This document shows, piece by piece, positions 55,401 through 64,000 of a stretch of DNA of 64,000 nucleotides. The position numbers were made by a program, and so were the translations under genes. The notes under the pieces are model-generated. The model worked only from the letters and a program-made list of their open reading frames with translations, ran no database searches and was not told the origin of the DNA. Where the stretch lies: NCBI GenBank assembly GCA_963971285.1, contig OZ020244.1, forward strand, positions 17,856,001-17,920,000, read 5' to 3'. The stretch comes from Astropecten irregularis (Eukaryota > Echinodermata > Asteroidea > Paxillosida > Astropectinidae). The first letter of the stretch is position 1. Each line of letters begins with the position of its first letter.

Positions 55401-58400
55401 TTGCTCTCTTAGTACGTACGTGAAGAGTCAGCCCGACTCGATAGGACGCACGCTAAGCGCGGACACTATTTAGCAAACTTGCATAATTATGTGACGTAAA
55501 CAGCGCATAGCCAATCAAATCCCGGTATGCTAATTAGCGGACACTATTTGGCAACGGACACCTTTTGGCATGACACCGGCAACACATAATATTCAATCAG
55601 AATTGTTCATAACTTGCTTTAGCATGACATGTCACATTTCTTACTGCAAAATCTGTGCCAAGCCGGCCGCAACCCATGGTATTGAGCGCGACTTGACTGC
55701 ACCAAATACACACGATAAGTATTTACGACATGTAGGCTTGCACTTCCTGCCCGATTGCGAATTCTCGACTGTGTACTTCGCTGGTGCACTCCGTATGCTT
55801 TGACTGGTGTGACATGGATACCAATCATAGAATTTTCTGGATGCAATGCTGCTGCAAGGACCGGGCCATGCGGCCACTTGATGTGCATGCGGTGTGCATG
55901 ATGCATCGTACGGGATGTGTTTATGTCGTCTTTCATGCGATCGTTGCTCGTAAGGCTGTTCACAATATTTTTGTAATCATGTATGCGAACAGTTTGTTTC
56001 TACTTGGCAAAATGGACCAAATTCAAGGCCTGCATCACCAACTCGATCGTCCCATGGCTGATTCCCCCCAATTGCCTCGCTCCCTGGCCAATTCACCCTG
56101 ATCTATTCAGAAATGAGACAAAAAATGTGAAGATCCTTTCCACCCCTTCTTTAGGGCCTACTATTTGTGTTTATTTTGAACATCTTAAGATCTTCCCTCT
56201 TGACATGTTTTTGTTCATTTGTAGCTTCTTTTTTTTTTTTTTTTTTGCTCATTGACATATTGTTACCTTGTATTATGTTGAATATCTCTATTTTCTCCCT
56301 AAAGAGACTATCTCTGTGAAAATTGAGCCGGTCGGTCGTTGGTTCGAAGCCCATCTTCACCGACGGCACCATCACCACACCTTGTCACACACCTCGGGCT
56401 CCCTAGCATCCGACTCGTCCTCGGACAGCTCTGATGACGATGACATTGATTACGACGAGGACGATTCAATGCTGCTAACCCTTGACCCCAAAGACTGGAA
56501 GGTACCTAGCTCCTAGCCATGGCAGTTGAAACAGTTTTTCACAGCATTAGCTGGATCTGAATGAACAGCTACGGCTATGGCTTACTGCTGTTGCTAAGAT
56601 TTCTGCCTATAGATATCTCATTGCACATAGACATACATTAACTGTTGTCATTACAAATAATGTGGCATTAATAGACGTAGAAACCAAATAGAAAAGATTA
56701 GTCTGGTGGTAGCCCTTTAGTAAACTAGGCATTTTTCGTGATGCAATGTACTTGGGGAACCAGACCAGCATTTGTTTTGCATAGCTACAGGAAACACCTC
56801 TAAGATGATTGATTTGCACTAACTTTATGAGACATGAATTATACTCTTTTTTTAAAGTTGGGTGGCTCTAAAAAGAGCCGGTTAACTTGACGTTTCGGCC
56901 TTTATACTCTGGCCGTCTTCAGGAGATTACTGAAAACATTTGTATTCATCACTGAAGGCTGTTGTTGTCTTTTTGTTGCTTGATCTTGCTTTGTATTCCT
57001 TGATTTGTCTGATCAGAATCAGGATCATTACGCCGTCCTGGGTCTGTCTAAGGTTCGAATTGAGGCTACCGCCGATGACATCAAAAGAGCACGTAAGTAA
57101 CGAAGCATCAACTGTCCCTAATGATAATCCACCAAAGTCCATTCTTGGTATCGTGGGATTTTAAAGAACTTGCAAGACAGCGACTTCATCTAGGGCTTGC
57201 TGGCATAAGTTGTTGCAAGTTAAAACAATTTCTGTCAGGTTACAGACTGGTTAGAGTTAGGTTAGGTTACAGATTTGATGTTGTGAGCACCGGTGTTTTG
57301 TGTAATTGCCAATGGAAAATTGATTCAATTGAAGCTATGGTAGGGCGCCAGTACGGTATTCTGGTGGTCAATGGTTTGAATCCCGCTCCAGTCAATTTTT
57401 CTTTGTTCACTTTTCAATGACAGTTGATGATTAGTTAAGATTTGAATCTCAAACTTCTTTCTTGCAAGAGTAGCAAAATCCCATATTTCCAAGTGGGCTG
57501 TGAGTTTCATTCTCAAACTACCTATGTACATTACATGTAAGTCCTCAGATAACCCCCCAAAATTTCTAGTTTTGCTCTTTGGCTTGCTTAGTTTGGTCAA
57601 TTTAGTAATGTGAAGGCTGTGTCCAACGACAGTACGAGGAAAGTGTACAATTTTTACCAGCAAGGCACTGATGTAGGTTTAGGTCAAGAATGGGTATTAG
57701 GGAGCTTTAGATTTTCATGTTGACTGCGTCGATTGATACGTCTTTGCACTTGCATCAAGTCATCACCAACGTTGTCTGAGTTAGTCGAGGATGCCCAAAC
57801 TACGGTTCTGACGTACAGCACGACATTCTCGCATTTGTGGTCGACATGAACGAGGTCCACGTTCTCACCAATCTAAAGCTCCCTATTAACCCTAACTAAC
57901 CCTCTATACTTAGCACACAAGACAAGAGCTGCTTATCACACATTATTATAGTGTCCTTTTTCGGGACCTTTTTCGGGACTGAATCATAAACTTACCACAG
58001 GAAAAACCAAAGATTATAGCGCTACGCGCAAGATGGGGAACTGTCCACTGAAACGTGTAATCACCATGGACGCCATTCTGGTGTGAGGGCGGGCGCTCCA
58101 CGTATGGAGTTTCCATAGCATGATATGAGCGATGTGTGCAGAACTTGCAAAAGTAGGTCCAGAAAACCACAAAAAATCGCCGTTTTCATATTCAGCTGTT
58201 TGACACCAATGTCAAATATGTCTATTTACAATAAACAATAGGTTTTAATCGAATTCGGGCCAAAATTTTGCCTAACACCCCTTTTCTTTGATAAATCTCC
58301 CAGCCCACATATGTCCCGTGTATAAACTACTCGCTATTTGCACACCAGAATGGCGGATCGTGCACACCAGAATGGCGGATCGAGGCCTCCATACCAATTA

Positions 58401-61400
58401 CCACGCGCCCTATGGTCAGTTATCCAGTTTGCGCATAGCACTATATAATCTTTGGGAAAAACCGTGTGTGAGATTTCATTGTGTTATGCATGTGGGTTAG
58501 GGTTGAGGAGAATGGAAAAACCGTGACATGGCCTATTTTGATTTTTTGGTTCCACAACAGACAAGCGCATGGTTCTGAAGCATCATCCAGACAAGCGGAA
58601 GCACAAAGAAGGAGTGGCTAAGGTCAGGAAGGAAGGTGATGATGACTACTTCACCTGCATCACTAGAGGTAGGAACAAGCAGGCAGTAGCTGGCATTGGG
58701 GAAAGAAGAGGACAGGGTAACATGGTGCCCGGGAAACGTCATAGTGAACTGTTGGTGACTGTGTCACATATTGTAACCTGTGCTGGATTTATCTTCAGAT
58801 AAGTTGCCAGTATTACCGTAGTGATTTGTATATTGACATCACACTTTGCCCAGCAATTAAGATTGATTCACACCACCGACATTTCAGAGTGAAAATACCG
58901 TCATCGTCATTGGCCTTCTTCTGTCTCGGAAGACAATGGGTGCACGGTGTGGTATTCACTGTCAGGTGCTGCATCTCCCGCTGTGGCCCCTTTCCTTTGA
59001 AATTGTTGCGTATCAGTTTTAGGTGTGATAACTTTGCAGAATGACCAGGGGTCGATTTCACCAAACTCATCGTAACTTAATATCAATTGTAGGACTTATG
59101 ATGCATGGCAACCCCTGTGTAGAAGTCAAAGGATACGATGGGTTATCCTTCGTACCTGGAGTTGCGATCGATCGTAGGGCTTCGTGAAATCGACCTCAGG
59201 GCCAGTTTCATAGGGCTGCTTAATAGAGGGACTTCACATTAGCGGCGTCTGCGCATATCCGCATCGTAACAGATGCTCTCTGCGCTGAACTTCGGCCATT
59301 CCACCGCAGCCACTTCGCTCTAGCAGACCCGGAAAGAGCATGGTGTATGTACACACACCTGCATGCTTGAGAAGTGGACACAGACTGCCTCGTTTTCGAA
59401 CGTGGAAGTGTGCAGATCAATTCAAAACATGTTAAATGAACCCTTCTATGGTCAACATCTATATGCTAAACTATCAGACTATAGTAACAGAAGCAGCTGA
59501 AGCATATGCATATCTCACAAGTCGGCAAGAATGTTAGGCTCGGCACTGACACACATTTACCATGGATTCTTACCGTTACGTCACGCATTTCCTCTAGCAA
59601 TAAGTGCCAAAAGGGTACCATGCCCTTTCTAGTGCTGGCTGGGAAAAAAATCTTTCACAGCTCAAAGTACAAAAAAATGGCAGGCAAGCAGCACTGAGAA
59701 TTGGGACCTTTGAAGTTAAAGAAATTCCTTTGAGATCTCATACCGTTACGAAATGAACCATGCAAGGAAACGGGCGTCTTAAGTTTGATTTTTCTTTTGG
59801 GTGCATTTTTGCAGCATATGAAACTCTGGGCAACAGGACCAAGAGGCGATCGTACGACAGTGTGGATTCCACCTTCGACGACTTCATCCCTCCCATCAAC
59901 AATAATTCCAGGGAGAACTTCTTTCAGGAATTTGTCAAGGTCTTTGCACGAAATGCTAGGTGAGTGAGGTTAATAACGTGACCTCAGAAACCAGAACCCT
60001 ATACTGGTAATCATTCTAAATTCTAATTAAGAAAAATGGACTGGAGAGAGATTCAAACCAATGACCTCCGCAGTACCGTATCTTAAATTATACTTGGGAT
60101 ATAGCGGTATGCAAGTGGTTTTGTGGGGCTGGATGGCTCAGTTGGTAGAGCACCGGTACTGTTTTCTGTTGGTTGTTGGTTTGCATTCTGTTCCAGTCAG
60201 ATTTGCTTTGTTCACCTTATTTACTATATACTCCCAGGGAGTTGAGATTGTTTTAGGAATATAAATGAGGCCCAATTACCAGGGATAATAATAATATTGT
60301 TCGTGCTGTGATTTTAGTTCACTAAAAAGAGCATTTAAAATGCTGGTTATTATTTGCAGTGACGAAAAATTGTTGTCTCATAAAATTATGTCAGACAGTT
60401 TTTGATTAACCGATTCTTAATGATTTTTAAAAATGTTTATCCTAGGTGGTCCAAGAAGAAGAGAGTGCCCCCTCTTGGTGATGCAAATTCAACCCTGGAG
60501 GAAGTGAATAAATTCTACAACTTCTGGTGAGTTTTAGGCAGGAAAATCCTTCGAAGTTACAGGACACGATTGGGAACATACCCAAACAGAAATGTCCACA
60601 GATTTACGTATAACTTTCAGGATATGAAAATGGTGATAATAGAAACATACTGTGAAAATATTTTCTTCTGAAATGCTGCATTTATCCAGAGGTTTTTAAA
60701 ACAACAACCGAAAACAGTTTTGATCTTGGGGTAAGATCAAAATCATTCTTTATGTTTGATAAGAAAAATTAGTCAGGTTTTCGCTATTTTCTAATGACTT
60801 GAGCTGAAATCTTCACAGATTTATTTTTACATGTTTATGCTGGATTAGACAAAGTGTGAGTCCTGTTCTGTGACCTTTACCAATCATACCTTTAAAGGTA
60901 GTATCATACTTAAATGGTAAGAAACCAAAACAGAAATGTTCACAGATTTACGTATAACTTACATGGTATGAAGATGCTGGTGGTAGAAACATACCGTCCA
61001 AATCTTTCCGCTTGAAATTGGGTATTTATCAAGAAATTAGTAAAACAATGGCCGAAAATCTTTTTGATCTCTTAAAAGATAAAAGACTTAAGAAGTACTG
61101 TGGCCGTTTTTCACTGTTTTCTCAAAAAGTGGGCACCGTATGGAACTGGAAGTTTTACAGATGACTGTTACTGTATCTTCCTTGATATCTTTGCCCATGA
61201 ATCTGCATTTCGACAAAAACCAAAGGGCATGTACAATATTGGTGACAAACCAAAACAGAAATGTTCACAGATTTACTTATAACTTGCAGGGCATAAAGAT
61301 GGTAGAAACATACTTTTAATTTCTTTCTGCCTGAAATGCTGTATTTATCCAGAAAAGAATAAAACGAAACGCCAAAACATTTTTTATCTTGGAGAGACAG

Positions 61401-62920
61401 GCATTCCCACACAATATGGTGTAACAATATGCAACGGTTTGTCATTGTTTTCTACTGTTCACAATAATCAATTGAGCTGAAAATTTAACAGGTTTGTTTT
61501 TATTCCATGACAAATCGATTTATGAACAGCCTGCAGCTGCTCTGTCACCTTTATCAATGTTGTGCATGCCCTTTAAAAAGAAAATAAAATGAAGAAGTTT
61601 TGGATTCTTCTTCTAACTTTGTATACTGATGGTATGTGTTTTGGGAAGGTATGACTTTGACTCATGGAGGGAGTTTTCTTACCTGGACGAGGAGGAGAAA
61701 GAGAAAGGAGAGAATCGTGAGGAGAGACGGTGGATTGAGAGGCAGAACAAGGCGGCCAGGCAGAGCAGGAATAAAGAGGAGACAGCCAGGATGAGGCAGC
61801 TGGTCGGTGAGTTTCCCTGAGTTTCTGGGGTCTACTGCTGAGGCATGGGCCTTGTGCTATAACATGCTGACGGGGGAGGATAGTTGGTGTAATAGCCCAC
61901 TTGGCAGTCAATATGTGTACACTAGTGCCCTCATTGCTGGTCAATGTTTACTAGTGCCCTCATTGCTGGTCAGTATGGGTATCCTAGTGCCCTCATTGTC
62001 AGTAAACATCCTTGCGCTATTGCCTTTAATTGCCAGTCAATATACACTCTAGTGCCCTCAAAGCAATTGTACAATCATTGAAACAGGTATTATACACAAA
62101 TGTCTATTTCAACAAGAAGACAAAAGATGAGTGCACTAATTAATCACATTCTAATTAATACAAGAGTACCGTCAATAAAACACTTATATACAAACATGCA
62201 ATTTACCATATTTAAAACAACATTTGAATAAAATGCAAAATTACAACAATTGAAACAAGAAAACGAGACGACTGTATTATGACCAATGAATAAAAATGAT
62301 GTGACACTGCATGAGTAGTTCTGCTGCATCTAATGTTCATTCCAACGTGCTGATCAAACGATCCATGATATATAACAATTCATTAATAACAGGTTTGACA
62401 ACATGATTGGGCCAAGTAAATTTTATTTTCGCGTTATCGAGACCATAGGCGGAACGAGACTGAGACCCCAGCTCCTAAGACCGAGACCAAGACAAAGACC
62501 AGCAAAAAGTGGTCTTGAGACCTACAACACTGATTGCTAGTCAATATGTCTACACTAGTGCCATCACTGCTAGTCAATATTTGTACACTAATGATCTCAT
62601 TGCTAGTTAATATGTGCACACTAGTGCCCTCACTTTCAACTCAGTGTACATTTTCTAGTTTTCCCCTATTCCTGGTCAGTATATGTGCATATCACCCTAT
62701 GTCCATCTATATCCCCCCCCCCCTTACAGACAACGCCTATGCCTGCGATCCTAGGATCAAGAAGTTCAAGGAGCAGGAGAAAGAGAAGAAAGCAGCTGAG
62801 AAGAAAGCCAAGCAAGATGCGGCGAAGGCCATGCAGATGGAAAAAGAGCGGGAGAAACGAGAAGCCCAGGAAAGAGAGAGACTGGCCAAGGAGAAAGACG
62901 AGGAAGAAGCAAGGGCAAAG
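52495..62920 (+). CDS. DNAJC2: DNAJC2 (zuotin/MPP11), 5' part, eight exons, continues beyond the window
   Basis: Ribosome-associated J-protein; with HSPA14 it forms the RAC complex that drives Hsp70 on nascent chains, and it also has a chromatin role. Exons: 52495-52567, 56305-56501, 57017-57092, 58561-58668, 59815-59959, 60446-60526, 61649-61806, 62730-62920. All have AG/GT borders and consistent phases (343 codons). Landmarks against human DNAJC2: EPVGRWFEA; an acidic stretch; [18 protein letters not shown]; the J-domain HPD in [69 protein letters not shown], then the charged helix. The start [12 protein letters not shown] was chosen because exon 1 is open, ends at GTGAGT and joins in phase. 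The C-terminal SANT domains lie to the right of the window. Confidence 0.95.
52662..53658. mobile_element. TU-like fold-back transposon FB2 (997 bp) in DNAJC2 intron 1
   Basis: The left arm is about twelve 16-bp units (caactcggtccgtgac and variants, 52671-52858). The right arm (53478-53650) is their reverse complement. Next to the units an inner inverted stretch is also shared (ccctatgggaaaacg and cgtgcattttcccataggg). An exact 8-bp duplication, ctacctgg, flanks it at 52654-52661 and 53659-53666. The ends GGGTGCCAGTCAACTCGG and, inverted, GGCTTCAGGTCAACTCGG resemble those of FB1. The AT-rich middle has no coding frame. Confidence 0.9.
54842..55585. mobile_element. Fold-back element FB3 with CCAAATAGTGTCC modules in DNAJC2 intron 1
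   Basis: The left end tgccggtgtcgtgccaaaag and following gtgtccgttaccattgcc pair with the inverted right end TGCCGGTGTCATGCCAAAAG and GTGTCCGTTGCCAAATAG. The module gccaaatagtgtccg occurs several times in both orientations near each end. No target duplication was found and no frame is recognised. Confidence 0.7.
56859..56879 (-). other. Histone-type 3' stem-loop sequence, orphan
   Basis: On the minus strand GGCTCT-TTTT-AGAGCC is followed by ACCCA. This is the metazoan replication-dependent histone mRNA 3' end: 6-bp stem, 4-base loop and conserved 3' flank. A purine run (AAAAAAAGAG), which could mimic a histone downstream element, follows 5 bp later. No histone frame is adjacent. It lies in DNAJC2 intron 2, antisense to the gene. 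Confidence 0.55.
56889..56923 (-). other. Hammerhead-ribozyme-like motif or Penelope-type remnant
   Basis: The minus strand reads CTGAAGA, then a GGCC/GGCC helix with a ~10-base loop, then GAAACGTC. These are the order and bases of a hammerhead core (CUGANGA, stem II, GAAA), with one extra C before stem II. Such motifs occur in Penelope-like and other retroelements. The remaining helices were not established. Confidence 0.3.
57335..57420 (+). repeat. tRNA-like unit, 3' half
   Basis: The plus strand contains a B-box-like ggtttgaatcccgctccagt followed by the family tail tttttctttgttcactttt. The A-box half is degraded. It lies in DNAJC2 intron 3. Confidence 0.6.
58345..58386. repeat. Tandem 21-bp duplication
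   Basis: The unit gcacaccagaatggcggatc occurs twice in direct succession in DNAJC2 intron 3. A related inverted segment (cgccattctggtgtg) is at 58070-58085. Confidence 0.7.
59046..59199. repeat. Hairpin element with GGTCGATTTCAC ends
   Basis: The segment ggtcgatttcaccaa recurs inverted as cgtgaaatcgacct about 150 bp later. It is a MITE-like hairpin in DNAJC2 intron 4. Confidence 0.6.
60027..60222. repeat. tRNA-like units in inverted arrangement
   Basis: A minus-oriented 3' half (ggactggagagagattcaaa, 60037-60085) is followed by a nearly full plus-oriented unit (ggctggatggctcagttggt at 60128, B-box-like region and tail gctttgttcacctt). It lies in DNAJC2 intron 5. Confidence 0.6.
60576..61345 (+). 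repeat. Three-copy tandem repeat of about 330 bp in DNAJC2 intron 6
   Basis: The line aaacagaaatgttcacagat, followed by ttacgtataactt and gaaacata, begins three diverged repeats near 60576, 60926 and 61247. They are non-coding and fill most of the intron. Confidence 0.75.
61915..62055 (+). repeat. Minisatellite of ~33-bp units, left part
   Basis: Units of the type ctagtgccctcattgctggt followed by caatatgtgtaca repeat about four times. The array resumes at 62530-62645, so the ~470 bp between look like an insertion splitting one array. It lies in DNAJC2 intron 7. Confidence 0.75.
62530..62645 (+). repeat. Minisatellite of ~33-bp units, right part
   Basis: About three more units (attgctagtcaatatgtcta, cactagtgcc) of the array at 61915-62055, just upstream of the last exon seen. 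Confidence 0.75.
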
Positions 62921-63055
62921 GTCAGTCATCTGAAATTAATCTGAAGTTTTTTCCCCCTATTTTTCAGTAACTTTCCTCCCTCTTTTAAAATGTTTCTTCA
63001 CTTTCTGCTCCCCCCTCTTTGTTCAGCTTTTCTATTTTGTTTCCTTGTCATTAAA

Positions 63056-63330
63056 AAGTGAACAAAGAATAATTGATTGGAGCTGGATTCGAACCAGCCA
63101 CCCCCAGAATGCCGTGCCGCCTACGCTCTACCAACTGAGCTACCCAGCTCTATGTTTGTGGTGTCCCTAATAGTCAATTATCTTTTGTTCGTTTGGCAGT
63201 CAGAAGCCATGAAACCACTCACATACCACTATGTCCCAAGGATCATTTAAGATGCACGCAGCATTTCGCAATGCTGCAACCTAAGAAACGGTAAATGGGG
63301 GGATCACTCAAAGAGGATGCAGCTATTTAA
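63056..63330 (-). repeat. tRNA-like inverted repeat unit (SINE-like), copy 3
   Basis: The minus-strand body 63150-63077 has TAGCTCAGTTGGTAGAGCGT and a B box GGTTCGAATCC. The tail recurs inverted at 63172-63192 (tagtcaattatcttttgttc), and the longer flank (gcagtcagaagccatgaaac to cactcaaagaggatgcagc) matches copy 2. It lies right of the last visible DNAJC2 exon. Confidence 0.75.
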
Positions 63331-64000
63331 CGAGCTGCAAAACTGAGCAAAGTTATGTAATGCCCCGTCCCGTTATGTCTGTCCCGTCCGCTGTATGAAA
63401 TTTGCTTCAAATTTCCGTGTAGATGGGAATTCTTAACAACTGTTACACTATAGATTTGAAAATGCCATTGCTACCTGCTCCTACATGTAGTTCGAGTGGT
63501 GCACCGTTTCAGTCATAGCTCAGTAAGTTTGCTATTGTAGAAGACCTTGTACTACAAGTCTTATTCCCCGATTTGCTGGGGTCGTGTGGCTAGTAGTACA
63601 TTGCTAATGATTTCTAATACAGCCTTTAGAACAGTACTTAGACAGTGAGTTTGCTTTTGTGGGTCTTTCACTGAAAGTCTTATCCTCTGATTTGCAGTGC
63701 CGGAGTTCTAACTCGGTACTCGTAATGCAAGTACTCGGCCTATACTCGATTAAAAGTACTCAAAAAAATGTACTCAGCCTTTGTTAAATTCCTCATACAG
63801 GTAGTCAAATTCTGGATGTAATCGACCATTATGTACTCAACCCCAGTACTCGAGAAAGATAAATTCCCTTTTCCATTTATTACATTGCTCAACCTCGAAC
63901 ACAATGTAAGCGTGGTAGCACTATCAAAGTCATGTATGGAAGGCTTTTCTTGCCCTGGGTGCAAGGCGGCAATTTGTAGTATATGTTGTCAAGTTTCCTC
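63331..64000 (+). other. Right-edge intron sequence of DNAJC2
   Basis: No further exon is seen. A ~60-bp segment (cagtaagtttgctattgtag; cagtgagtttgcttttgtgg) is duplicated at about 63523 and 63644. An aagtactcg-type module recurs several times in 63715-63855, partly inverted. Confidence 0.5.

Overview
The window is animal nuclear DNA, rich in introns and repeats. An echinoderm or another invertebrate deuterostome is my best guess. The clues are spliced GT-AG host genes, fold-back transposons with minisatellite arms and 8-bp target duplications (the architecture reported for sea urchin TU elements), hAT and TA-flanked mariner-like MITEs, CR1/L2-type LINE remains, and a Ty3/Gypsy element. No marker fixes the species.

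About 1-28 kb is a young segmental-duplication field built around an intronless NAA80-like N-acetyltransferase gene. Nine copies or fragments are visible: seven on the minus strand between 2.0 and 19.1 kb and two on the plus strand (21.3 and 27.3 kb). Three minus copies encode the same 213-residue protein, one divergent plus copy is open (212 residues), and five are broken. A block of about 6.0 kb (3228-9202) recurs at 13210-19171, and a unit of about 3.3 kb (9462-12757) is tandemly repeated at 12758-15970. The copies carry a 682-bp fold-back element whose empty site survives at 88-95, a short MITE, a LINE 3' fragment, minisatellites, a palindromic satellite and a (TTG)n tract of variable length. 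Around 19.3-28.6 kb lie further inverted-repeat elements, a 2.9-kb hAT-type element with an exact 8-bp duplication, and a tandem pair of ~960-bp units dense in TGACGTCA and ACTTCCGG motifs.

From 30526 to 39365 lies a Ty3/Gypsy LTR retrotransposon with two 814-bp LTRs that look identical, a tRNA-Ser-like primer-binding site, gag, pol, and a third reading frame in the env position. That third frame encodes an SGNH (GDSL) hydrolase-like protein with all catalytic blocks visible. It is the most unusual object in the window.

From 40 to 64 kb are two divergently transcribed host genes. On the minus strand, twelve coding exons (51227 to 40105) join in frame into a 664-residue EF-hand protein whose family I could not name. 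On the plus strand, eight exons (52495 to 62920) form the first ~343 codons of DNAJC2 (zuotin/MPP11), which runs off the right edge before its SANT domains. The two start codons are about 1.27 kb apart, which suggests a shared promoter region. Their introns are loaded with fold-back elements, MITEs, tRNA-like inverted units and minisatellites, plus one orphan histone-type 3' stem-loop beside a hammerhead-like motif.
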